Counted from the stretch's first letter, positions 1-5,283 are shown. The stretch: DNA of 5,283 bases from Cytophagales bacterium (GCA_003454975.1 DMST01000147.1:1735-7017); one strand, 5' to 3'. The notes: generated from the letters alone by a model not told the origin. Translations and numbers: made by a program.

Positions 1-108
1 GTATCCGGCCTGAGTGGATCGCAGAAAATGATGATGGGCATGCTGCCCTTTATGCCCAAAAAGCGGCTCATGAAGATGGTACGCCAGATGCAAGAGGTAA
101 CCAACTAA
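1..108 (+). CDS. C-terminal 35 residues of an unidentified protein (5' truncated)
   Basis: The first reading frame is open from the window edge to a TAA stop at 106-108 and gives 35 residues. The tail is rich in methionine and lysine (MMMGMLPFMPKKR, then LMKMVRQMQE) and looks like an amphipathic C-terminal helix. Such Met/Lys-rich tails occur in some short-chain dehydrogenases, among other families, but no diagnostic motif is in view, so this is only a guess. The gene is convergent with the P450 gene and separated from it by 445 bp of non-coding DNA. With so little sequence it could be any protein, or a chance open frame. Confidence 0.5.
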   Translation, partial: VSGLSGSQKMMMGMLPFMPKKRLMKMVRQMQEVTN

Positions 109-242
109 GTCTGCCAACGGAAATGCCTCCTAGGAAGTGGGCAGTCCGCTGCCAGATGGCTACTTTTTGCTACGGCGTTCCCTCGACGGAACCTTACCAG
201 TGACATGGAGCCTATCCCAGAGAGGAAAGTGGCCAATAACAA

Positions 243-262
243 GTTGGTTAGCCTTAACAACC
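243..262 (+). terminator. possible weak terminator hairpin
   Basis: GTTG(G)TTA at 243-250 pairs with TAACAAC at 255-261 around a GCCT loop, with one bulged G. It is followed after a few bases by a pyrimidine run (GTTTTCTCTCTC). It could end the rightward transcript of the partial gene at 1-108. However, it lies about 135 bp after that stop, the stem is AT-rich, and the T-run is not immediately adjacent, so this is weak. Confidence 0.22.
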
Positions 263-292
263 GAGTTTTCTCTCTCCGCATGAAATGACCGA

Positions 293-325
293 GCCGCGTA
301 GGTCGGGCCGCGTAGGTCAGGCCGC
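293..325. repeat. 14-bp tandem repeat, 2.3 copies
   Basis: GCCGCGTAGGTCGG (293-306) is followed directly by GCCGCGTAGGTCAG (307-320), one mismatch in 14, and then by the partial unit GCCGC (321-325). The array lies inside the convergent gap and inside the start-less minus-strand frame. A unit of 14 is not a multiple of three, so gain or loss of a unit would shift any reading frame across it. Confidence 0.85.
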
Positions 326-350
326 TCTGGCGCATAGGAGTGAGTGAAAG

Positions 351-414
351 GTCATCTCAGTGGGCTGCACAGGCTCTGTGGAGTTGGCCCCCAAGTCATA
401 AGGCTTGGGATGAC
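351..414. repeat. imperfect inverted repeat with nested hairpins (dispersed palindrome or structured RNA)
   Basis: GTCATCTCAG (351-360) pairs with TTGGGATGAC (405-414) over ten positions, two of them G-U wobbles. The interior holds a perfect hairpin, CACAG (368-372) with CTGTG (376-380) around GCT, and TGGG (361-364) can pair with CCCA (390-393). A competing hairpin, CCCAAG (390-395) with CTTGGG (404-409), would exclude the outer stem. Three small palindromes follow at 415-433, 436-446 (AGTAT-C-ATACT) and 448-459. GTCAT/ATGAC-ended palindromes are typical of multicopy intergenic repeats in Bacteroidota, but copy number cannot be seen here. A small non-coding RNA is the alternative. Confidence 0.5.
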
Positions 415-553
415 AGGGGAAGCGGAGTCCCTTATAGTATCATACTGAGTCTTTTGACTTGAACCAGTAGATGACGAGCGCGGCCGCCCTTCCCCTACCC
501 TACGGTAAGCAAATCATCCACCCAAAACCCATAGCCCAACTAATCATTAACAA

Positions 554-1891
554 CTAAAACACAGGTTTCGCCACCATCTTCAGCGGTTCTTTAAAGCCCA
601 GAGTTGCCCCAAAGTTGATCTCGTAGTTGCCGTTTTCCGGCAGGCTAAAGTCGAAGTGCTGCAGCAGGGTAGCCAAGACCACCGTGGCCTCGGTAAGGGC
701 AAATTGGTCGCCAATACACCGACGGGGCCCCAGCAGGAAAGGAGAATAATATGGAGATACCGGTTTGCCCGGCTCAAAGCGGCCGGGATCGAATGCTTCC
801 GGATTCTCCCATAGCTCGGGCTTGCGATGCACCCAGTAAGAGGAAAACCAGATACGCGCCTTTTTAGGAATCTTCACCCCGGCCAAAGTAGCCTCTTCCC
901 CCAAACGGCGTACGTTCATCCAGGCCGGTGGATACAACCGGAGCGTTTCGTTAAGCACCTGCTTCAGGATGGGCAGCTGCTTGAAATCTTCGAAGCTAAT
1001 GGCTCGCTTGCCTAATACAGACCTAACCTCGTCCTTTAATTTTTGACCCCATTCGGGGTTCCTGGCCAGCTCGTACAGCACAAAGGCCATGGTATTGCTC
1101 GTAGTTTCGGTACCCGCCACAAACATCACCTTTACCTGATCAATGATATTGTCCGCATCCAGCTTGGGCGATCCGTCCTCGTTGTCTGCCAGCAACATCG
1201 AGATCAGGCTACCGTCCTCTGGCTTATTCCGTTTCGAGTCAATAGTCCGCTGGGTGATTTCCTTTATCTGTCTGTAGTACCGGTGCACCTTGCGGTTGGT
1301 AGCCGTAGGAAACCATAAGGGAGGGTACAAGGGGTTGGCCGCAATGGTAGTGTATTGAAACAAAAACCGCATTCCCTCTAACACCACGGCCAGTTCATCG
1401 TCATCATTGTCGGTCCCAAACAAACTGTCGCGCACCACCCGGATGGCAATGTCGTACATGGCATCGCCCAGCTCAAAGGGGGTGCCTGGCGATTGCTGAT
1501 GGTGCTCTTGCATCAGCGTAACGTAGTTATCGGCATGCGTGTACATGGCATCCATATACCCCTGAATGGACTTCCGGTGAAAAGCCGGGGCCAGTACCCT
1601 GCGTTGGTGCTTCCATTCGTCACCTTCGGAAAAAATGACCCCATTCCCAATGGCGTAAACCGCGGCCTTATTGGCGTTTTTTTGTGCCACCTTCCAGTTC
1701 TTCATCAGTTCATCTACTAAGTCTTGATCCTTGAGGTAGTACATGTGTTCCGGTCCCAAACGAAACTTGGTGATGGGTTCTTCGAAAGCTTCCATTTCCT
1801 TGAGGAAGTTGACCGGACTTTTAATAAATCTGCCTACTACGCCCAACACGTTATCGTTGGGAAATATGGCAAGGTTGGAGGAGGAGGACAT
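554..1891 (-). CDS. cytochrome P450
   Basis: This is a haem-thiolate monooxygenase of 445 residues, full length for a soluble bacterial P450. Motifs appear in the expected order: helix C WKHQR (W93, R97); helix I oxygen-activation motif AGTETT at 259-264; helix K ExxR at E315-R318; FDPGRF at 367-372 in the PERF region; and haem loop FLLGPRRCIG at 385-394 with Cys392 as the axial ligand. There is no signal peptide or membrane anchor, so it is cytoplasmic and needs separate electron donors. No ferredoxin, ferredoxin reductase or fused reductase domain is in the window. The motif spacing resembles the CYP102/CYP4-like fatty-acid hydroxylase group, but the substrate cannot be told from this. The ATG at 1891 is chosen because the N-terminus has normal length; its leader is AT-rich without a clear ribosome binding site. 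A terminator upstream isolates it from the hydrolase gene, so it probably has its own promoter between 1892 and 2061. Confidence 0.97.
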   Translation of the reverse strand: MSSSSNLAIFPNDNVLGVVGRFIKSPVNFLKEMEAFEEPITKFRLGPEHMYYLKDQDLVDELMKNWKVAQKNANKAAVYAIGNGVIFSEGDEWKHQRRVLAPAFHRKSIQGYMDAMYTHADNYVTLMQEHHQQSPGTPFELGDAMYDIAIRVVRDSLFGTDNDDDELAVVLEGMRFLFQYTTIAANPLYPPLWFPTATNRKVHRYYRQIKEITQRTIDSKRNKPEDGSLISMLLADNEDGSPKLDADNIIDQVKVMFVAGTETTSNTMAFVLYELARNPEWGQKLKDEVRSVLGKRAISFEDFKQLPILKQVLNETLRLYPPAWMNVRRLGEEATLAGVKIPKKARIWFSSYWVHRKPELWENPEAFDPGRFEPGKPVSPYYSPFLLGPRRCIGDQFALTEATVVLATLLQHFDFSLPENGNYEINFGATLGFKEPLKMVAKPVF

Positions 1892-2061
1892 GTGGGTGAA
1901 TGATGAGAGGTTTAAACTTTTTTATTCTAAATAGTATTGCGATGGGTAGTTGAAAATAAGAATTTGTATTCGGATGGGGCACTATACTCAGAAGGTATTT
2001 TGATGGAGTTTTGGAAGTAAAGGGGCCTAGCTGGAGTTTTTGTCGTTTCGAAAAGTCTACC

Positions 2062-2091
2062 AAAAAAGGACGAATGAATTCATCCGTCCTT
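2062..2091 (-). terminator. strong intrinsic terminator of the hydrolase gene
   Basis: On the minus strand AAGGACGGATG is followed by a short AATT turn and CATTCGTCCTT, running into six T (minus-strand image of A2062-2067). The stem is at least nine pairs with a single G-U, extendable by two A-T pairs. It begins about 38 bp after the hydrolase stop, ideal for ending that transcript, and lies about 170 bp before the P450 start, so the P450 is not simply co-transcribed with the hydrolase. Confidence 0.88.
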
Positions 2092-2128
2092 CCGTAATTA
2101 AGCTGGTTATGAATCAACCTAGCTGGGT

Positions 2129-3205
2129 CTAGAAACCGTAGGCTGCTTTTCTTAGGTCTCTCCGGTTATTGATGGGGTTGGGTGGATTCAAATAGCCGTT
2201 TAAGAATTTGTAGATTTTCACCCGAATCTCTTGTGCCACTTTAGTATCCAGCCGATCGAAAGCGTGCCCACCTTGGATATCCTCGTAAATTTCGTATTCG
2301 AACTCTTTTTCCTCAGCCTTCAGGGTTTTGATGAGATGCTCCACCTCAAACACATTCACATCCTCATCATTGGTATTGGTATGGATCAGCAAGGGCGTCT
2401 CTAGCTTGTGTGCCTGCCAGGCGGGCGAGCGCTTGCGGTACTCCTCCACATTCTGGTAGGCCGTTTGACCAATGTGAAAGTCTGCCGAATACAAATCGCG
2501 GTAACCTTGGGTTTTGTAGCCCATCCGGGCAATGAGGTCACTTACGGGCACGCCAGCGTAAGCCACCTTATAGTCGTTGGGGTGCTCAAAGATGTTCATC
2601 AGGGTGATCAATCCTCCGTGGCTCCAGCCCAAAATACCAATGCGGTTTTTGTCCACAAGATCGTAGTTCTCCACCATGTAGTTGCGGGCACTGTACACGT
2701 CCTCTACCTCTAAGCCGCCGTAGTCAATAGACTCATAAAACCGACGGCCGTAGCCCGTGCTGCCTCGGTATTCGGGGGCTACCACCACGTAGCCCTGGGC
2801 CATCAATTCCCGGATGATGTGGGTATAGTAGGTGTTGAAATCGGAATGCACGCCCCCGTGCGGAAACACCAGCAAGGGGTACTTCTTGGAAGGATCGATG
2901 CCGCGGGGAATGAAGATGTAACTCTGGAACTTGAGCGGATTGCCGTAGCCCTGTCGGTTTTTGTTGCGCTCCACGCGGTCCGGTAGTGGTGGACCCGTCA
3001 TGTACACTTTATCGATGTAGGCCACGTCCCCTACCCGATCGTGCCATAGCAGGTCGTCAATGTTCTTTTCCAGCACATCAAAGTTGTGCCGCAAGCGACT
3101 CACCTGCTGGCGCAGCGCTTTAATTTCTTCAAGCAGTTCATCCTCCTGTGCGTATAGCGGTGCCAGCACCAACAGGCCCATACCCAATAGTAATAGTCTT
3201 TTCAT
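2129..3205 (-). CDS. secreted prolyl oligopeptidase (S9)-type alpha/beta hydrolase
   Basis: This 358-residue protein is a predicted serine hydrolase or peptidase exported from the cytoplasm. The start at 3205 is chosen over the in-frame ATG at 3265 because it opens directly with a signal peptide: MKR, a leucine-rich core, and cleavage after LYA at about residue 19. Residues 22-55 are charged with leucine heptads and are likely a short coiled coil. The S9 catalytic domain spans about 90-338: oxyanion region FPHGG (114-118), YRGSTGYG (147-153), nucleophile elbow GWSHG with Ser195, Asp280 in the segment before DVN, and His314 in QGGHAF. The seven-bladed propeller that normally precedes this domain in S9 peptidases (about 700 residues) is absent, so the active site should be open and the substrate may be an ester or a peptide. 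There is no lipobox. It is transcribed alone, divergently from pgeF, and ends at a strong terminator. Confidence 0.92.
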   Translation of the reverse strand: MKRLLLLGMGLLVLAPLYAQEDELLEEIKALRQQVSRLRHNFDVLEKNIDDLLWHDRVGDVAYIDKVYMTGPPLPDRVERNKNRQGYGNPLKFQSYIFIPRGIDPSKKYPLLVFPHGGVHSDFNTYYTHIIRELMAQGYVVVAPEYRGSTGYGRRFYESIDYGGLEVEDVYSARNYMVENYDLVDKNRIGILGWSHGGLITLMNIFEHPNDYKVAYAGVPVSDLIARMGYKTQGYRDLYSADFHIGQTAYQNVEEYRKRSPAWQAHKLETPLLIHTNTNDEDVNVFEVEHLIKTLKAEEKEFEYEIYEDIQGGHAFDRLDTKVAQEIRVKIYKFLNGYLNPPNPINNRRDLRKAAYGF

Positions 3206-3230
3206 ACCGTGGTTTTTGGTTGTCTTGATA

Positions 3231-3261
3231 GGAAAGTACCATTCTCTGGTTGCCCTCAAAA
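3231..3261 (-). promoter_or_regulatory. candidate promoter of the hydrolase gene
   Basis: On the minus strand TTTTG (3261-3257) is followed after 18 bp by TACTTTCC (3238-3231). This partly fits the Bacteroidota sigma-ABfr pattern, TTTG then TAnnTTTG; the last two bases of the -7 element do not match. It would place the transcription start roughly 20 bp before the ATG at 3205. Tentative. Confidence 0.28.
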
Positions 3262-3289
3262 TCAATTCTTGATGATTGGCTCATAGTAT

Positions 3290-3325
3290 AGTTATGAGTT
3301 ATTAATTATTAGTTGTGAGTTGTTG
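3290..3325. repeat. imperfect 15-bp direct repeat in the divergent promoter region
   Basis: AGTTATGAGTTATTA (3290-3304) and AGTTGTGAGTTGTTG (3311-3325) match at 12 of 15 positions, and all three differences are A to G. The start-to-start distance is 21 bp, two helical turns, which would suit a dimeric regulator. With the preceding T, each copy contains TAGTTRTG, close to the Bacteroidota -7 element TAnnTTTG, so the repeat may overlap the pgeF promoter. A decayed heptad-type simple repeat is an equally good explanation. Confidence 0.5.
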
Positions 3326-3366
3326 ATCCATTTAAAATTCAACAATAAAAATTTATCATTGCCCCT

Positions 3367-4134
3367 ATGTGGAACTGGAAAACCTGGCAAGGCAAACGCT
3401 ATCTTACCTGTGGGTTACTAACGCGGCCGCACGGCTTCTTTACTTCAGCATTCTATCCCATTTCTCATCAGGACCTCGTATCTGCACTATCCGAAACCGC
3501 AGAGGGCATTCGGGGCAAGCAGGTGCACGGCAACACGGTTCTCACACCAACCCAAGCCCAAAAGGCACCCCAAAATGAGGAAGGCTATGCTTTTACCGAC
3601 GGCCTGCTGAGCGATGCCGCTGATCAGGGTCTATTTGTACTCTCGGCCGATTGTACGCCTGCCTTGCTCGAAGATGTCAGCACCGGTCAGGTAGCGGCCG
3701 TGCATGCCGGGTGGCAAGGCACGGCCTTGGGCGTTGTGAAGAAAGCCGCCCAGCGGATGCTGGATACTGGATCTCGCACTACCGACCTGCGGGTAGCTCT
3801 GGGGCCCGCCATCGCGGGCGAGGTGTATCAGGTAGGCGAAGACGTAGCCCTGGAGGTAGCCCAGAGCCTCTACCCTATCGATAGCATACCTTCCGACGAG
3901 GAAGTAATCCAGCAAGGCCTTTCCGCGAAACGCCCCTACCTCCTCCCCGACCCTACTCCCGGTCGCCTCCGCCTGGATGTCCGTCGCGTCAACGAGATCC
4001 AACTGCTGCAGCTAGGCCTCCAGCCTGAGCAGATCGCCATCGCCCCCCACGACACCTATCAGGAGCCTGACACCTTTTTCAGCTACCGCCGCACGGGGGA
4101 AAAGAAGAACCAATGGTCGGGGATCGTTTCTTAA
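3367..4134 (+). CDS. pgeF: PgeF/YfiH-type peptidoglycan editing factor (laccase-domain, purine nucleoside phosphorylase fold), cyanobacterial-like variant
   Basis: This 255-residue protein is full length for the family once called polyphenol oxidase or laccase-domain protein. PgeF (E. coli YfiH) removes peptidoglycan precursors carrying a wrong first amino acid, and relatives act on purine nucleosides; it is cytoplasmic. The metal-site ligands are intact: His54 in KQVHG, Cys96 in ADCTP, His113 in HAGWQG. Also present are GPAIAGEVYQVGEDV (146-160) and FFSYRR (237-242). The N-terminus (WNWKTWQGK, LTCGLL, PHGFF), GPAIAGEVYQV and the end (NQWSGIVS) match, as I remember them, cyanobacterial homologues; usual Bacteroidota PgeF has a GGxS-type N-terminus and a Cys-containing GPxIGxC segment. 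The 3' half is GC-rich (about 63% at 3901-4020 against about 52% in part of the P450), consistent with transfer. Asp229 (HDTYQ) replaces the usual Cys before TY. It is probably co-transcribed with the next gene. Confidence 0.95.
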   Translation: MWNWKTWQGKRYLTCGLLTRPHGFFTSAFYPISHQDLVSALSETAEGIRGKQVHGNTVLTPTQAQKAPQNEEGYAFTDGLLSDAADQGLFVLSADCTPALLEDVSTGQVAAVHAGWQGTALGVVKKAAQRMLDTGSRTTDLRVALGPAIAGEVYQVGEDVALEVAQSLYPIDSIPSDEEVIQQGLSAKRPYLLPDPTPGRLRLDVRRVNEIQLLQLGLQPEQIAIAPHDTYQEPDTFFSYRRTGEKKNQWSGIVS

Positions 4135-4164
4135 TATTTTCCGTAGTTAAAGACAGGCTATCGT

Positions 4165-4554
4165 ATGAATGTCTCCCAATCCCTATCGCGTTCACTCTTA
4201 AGTTTCGGGCTGATTCTTTTGTTCTCTCAGTTGAGCCCAGCCCTCCAGGTGCAGCACGCTATTACCTCCATCACCCTACCCGAAACCATAGTAGCGGAAA
4301 GGCCTACAGAACTGCAGGTCACCTTCAACAAACCGAGCCCTTGCTATGAATTTGTAAACTTCGAGCATACCTGGGAAGGCGACACCCTTCTATTATCTGT
4401 GGCATTAAAACGCAATGAGGGCATGTGTATGCAGGTGATCACTCCAGAGACACAGACCCTGACTTTGACCTTCTCGAAACCGGGAACTTATCGTTTGCAA
4501 TACATGGGAGAGGAAGAAACTGAGTTTTTGTCCGTACAGGTGGTGGAAGACTAG
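4165..4554 (+). CDS. small secreted beta-sandwich protein of unknown function
   Basis: This 129-residue protein starts 30 bp after pgeF on the same strand, so the two are probably one transcript. Residues 1-28 form a signal peptide with a hydrophobic core (SLLSFGLILLF) and no lipobox cysteine, which predicts a soluble periplasmic or secreted product. The rest is a series of alternating hydrophobic strands, as in a single immunoglobulin-like or beta-sandwich domain: SITLPETIVAERPTELQVTF, DTLLLSVALK, TLTLTFSKPGTYRLQY, EFLSVQVVED. Cys60 and Cys88 could form a disulphide. The layout (PxxC near the middle, a second Cys before a TLTFxKxGTY strand, a short C-terminal strand) resembles small Bacteroidota lipoproteins of unknown function that I recall. 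I assign no function. The strand pattern and signal peptide make it a real gene. Confidence 0.8.
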   Translation: MNVSQSLSRSLLSFGLILLFSQLSPALQVQHAITSITLPETIVAERPTELQVTFNKPSPCYEFVNFEHTWEGDTLLLSVALKRNEGMCMQVITPETQTLTLTFSKPGTYRLQYMGEEETEFLSVQVVED

Positions 4555-4608
4555 ACTTTTCTAACCACTACTGGGTTGACAATTGCTTTGCTCGCATTAA
4601 GCATGTGC

Positions 4609-4631
4609 GAAGGATGGGCTTTCATCCCTTC
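4609..4631. other. hairpin in the convergent gap
   Basis: GAAGGATG (4609-4616) pairs with CATCCCTTC (4623-4631) around GGCTTT, with one bulged C. It lies about 55 bp after the stop of the secreted-protein gene and could help end its transcript. It has no following T-run on the plus strand, so it is not a classical intrinsic terminator. A second weak hairpin (AAACC 4677-4681 with GGTTT 4696-4700) follows. Confidence 0.35.
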
Positions 4632-4750
4632 CATAATCGTGAACTCAAGAGGACTTTTCTTAGCCGCCAGTATCGAAAACCTGAAGGCTTTCTCGGGTTT
4701 CAGTTCCAATCCGTGGAGGCTTGAAACAGCCTTGTCGAGACACAGCCAAC

Positions 4751-4779
4751 AAAAAAGCCCGACGGAAAACCATCGGGCT
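4751..4779 (-). terminator. strong intrinsic terminator of the thioredoxin-DUF6952 operon
   Basis: On the minus strand AGCCCGATGG, a TTTT loop and CCGTCGGGCT form a ten-pair stem (one G-U) that runs into TTTTTT (image of A4751-4756). It starts about 30 bp after the DUF6952 stop. There is no T-run on the other strand, so it should stop only leftward transcription. Confidence 0.93.
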
Positions 4780-4809
4780 CACTAGTTGCGTTAGAGAGAG
4801 GAGAGTGAC

Positions 4810-5067
4810 TCAGCTGTCTATACTTCCCGTTACTCGCTTCATGAAACCATTAAGTGCCTCGCGCTGACTTTGGCCCTCGTCCATGGCCTTCTGCACTTCC
4901 AGAGCTCCGTAGAGGTTGGAAAGCAGCTCCCCGATGACATCCAGTTCTTCGTCCTTGAGAGAAGGCACCTCCGCCAGAGACTCCAGGGTTTCTATGGTTT
5001 CTTCTACAAAGTCCGCATCGTTGGCACCAATAAATTCAGTCAGGTGCTTAATTATGGGTAGTCTCAT
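4810..5067 (-). CDS. DUF6952 family protein
   Basis: This is a small acidic, largely helical protein of 85 residues with no signal peptide or membrane segment, so cytoplasmic. The string PIIKHLTEF, the run of acidic helices with ETIETLESL, and SLKDEELDVIGELLSNLYGA followed by EALNGFMKRV are what I recognise as DUF6952, a family of unknown function in Bacteroidota found next to thioredoxin and peroxiredoxin genes. It has no cysteine, so it is not itself a thiol enzyme. Its ATG lies inside the end of the thioredoxin gene with a 20-bp overlap, which suggests translational coupling and matched amounts of the two products. A role linked to thiol-redox or peroxide defence is inferred only from this neighbourhood. 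Confidence 0.9.
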   Translation of the reverse strand: MRLPIIKHLTEFIGANDADFVEETIETLESLAEVPSLKDEELDVIGELLSNLYGALEVQKAMDEGQSQREALNGFMKRVTGSIDS

Positions 5068-5283
5068 TAACGAACTCCTTTAGTACCTCGAACCGATTGG
5101 TTTGTACCTGATGGGTCAGTTCCCCTTTGGTAAAGCTAGCAAAGGTGGGCAAGTTGTCTACGTTGGCCAGTTGCCGTGAGTTGGGAAACTTCTCAGCATC
5201 CACGATCAGGAAATTAACCCCAGGCATTTCTGCGGCCAGTTTCTTCATCTTAGGCTTCATGATCCGGCAGTTGCCACACCAGC
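5048..5283 (-). CDS. thioredoxin family protein (N-terminus beyond the window)
   Basis: The visible 77 residues begin exactly at the active site WCGNC, so the first strand and helix (about 25-35 residues) lie outside the window; the ATG at 5260 is internal and not the start. The CGNC redox pair replaces the common CGPC. After it come the helix KMKKLAAEM, the strand VNFLIVDAEKFP, the cis-proline loop NLPTF (Pro45 of the visible part), and the last strand-helix ending LKEFVNETTHN. It should catalyse cytoplasmic dithiol-disulphide exchange, possibly as reductant for a peroxiredoxin, which often precedes this pair in related genomes. Its 3' end overlaps the DUF6952 start by 20 bp. Confidence 0.94.
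   Translation of the reverse strand, partial: WCGNCRIMKPKMKKLAAEMPGVNFLIVDAEKFPNSRQLANVDNLPTFASFTKGELTHQVQTNRFEVLKEFVNETTHN

Larger units (their letters stand above)
109..553. other. 445-bp convergent intergenic region, repeat- and hairpin-rich, no intact gene
   Basis: This stretch lies between the 3' ends of two convergent genes. No frame in it has both a usable start and a convincing protein sequence. It contains a possible terminator hairpin (243-262), a 14-bp tandem repeat (293-325), an imperfect inverted repeat (351-414) and three further small hairpins up to 459. It also has a start-less minus-strand frame (351 to 160) whose translation looks protein-like. From about 487 to 553 I see only pyrimidine- and A-rich sequence with no clear terminator for the P450 gene. 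A decayed mobile or dispersed repeat is the simplest reading; a structured small RNA is an alternative. Confidence 0.6.

Noticed and set aside
105..335. 76-codon minus-strand ORF with an ATG start in the convergent gap
   Set aside because: Arginine-rich, low-quality translation that runs through the 14-bp tandem repeat and into the last codons of the upstream gene; the neighbouring frame looks more protein-like but lacks a start.
478..488. GCGGCCGC (NotI-type) palindrome, also present near 3423, as a possible cloning junction
   Set aside because: The second copy is ordinary coding sequence inside pgeF (Thr-Arg-Pro-His), and no vector-like sequence flanks either one.
1851..2117. 88-codon minus-strand ORF upstream of the P450
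   Set aside because: It spans the strong terminator at 2062-2091, overlaps the P450 start in another frame, and its composition is not protein-like.
2026..2126. Nine-base direct repeat CCTAGCTGG at 2026-2034 and 2118-2126
   Set aside because: Two short copies about 92 bp apart around the terminator, without inverted ends or an inserted gene; likely coincidence.
554..3205. P450 and hydrolase as one biosynthetic operon
   Set aside because: A strong intrinsic terminator and about 237 bp separate them, and no redox partner or other pathway gene is present.
3205..3265. Longer start for the hydrolase at 3265
   Set aside because: It would put 20 charged residues before a perfect signal peptide and would overlap the candidate promoter; the ATG at 3205 fits far better.
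4576..4785. 69-codon plus-strand ORF in the second convergent gap
   Set aside because: It needs a TTG start, runs through the minus-strand terminator stem, and shows no recognisable motif.

Overview
The window looks like chromosomal DNA from a member of the Bacteroidota, probably a Cytophagales-type bacterium. The best evidence is the overlapping pair at the right edge: a thioredoxin with a WCGNC active site followed by an 85-residue protein that I recognise as the DUF6952 family of that phylum. AT-rich leaders without clear Shine-Dalgarno sequences and a small secreted beta-sandwich protein agree with this. No rRNA, tRNA, CRISPR array or complete insertion sequence was seen.

Layout from left to right. 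Positions 1-108 (+) are the last 35 codons of an unidentified gene. Positions 109-553 have no credible intact gene. They lie between the 3' ends of two convergent genes and hold a 14-bp tandem repeat, a chain of hairpins and a start-less but protein-like minus-strand frame, so this is probably a repeat element or gene remnant. A complete soluble cytochrome P450 (554-1891, -) follows. A strong intrinsic terminator (2062-2091, -) separates it from the upstream secreted prolyl-oligopeptidase-type hydrolase (2129-3205, -). The hydrolase has a catalytic domain and a short coiled coil but no beta-propeller.

A 161-bp divergent promoter region (3206-3366) carries an imperfect 15-bp direct repeat with a 21-bp period. 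It separates the hydrolase from a rightward pair: a PgeF/YfiH-type multicopper-oxidase-fold protein (3367-4134, +) and, 30 bp later, a small secreted protein (4165-4554, +). The PgeF protein resembles the cyanobacterial version of the family more than the usual Bacteroidota one, which suggests gene transfer. A 255-bp convergent gap then holds hairpins, an open minus-strand frame of unknown meaning and a strong terminator (4751-4779, -). That terminator ends the leftward thioredoxin-DUF6952 operon (4810-5283, -), which runs off the window.

Functionally these are at least four independent transcription units and not one pathway. They are a P450 without a visible redox partner, a periplasmic or surface hydrolase, a PgeF-like enzyme possibly co-transcribed with a secreted protein, and a thiol-redox operon. 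I do not see a convincing new multi-gene system. The most interesting items are the structured repeat interval at 109-553 and the atypical PgeF gene.
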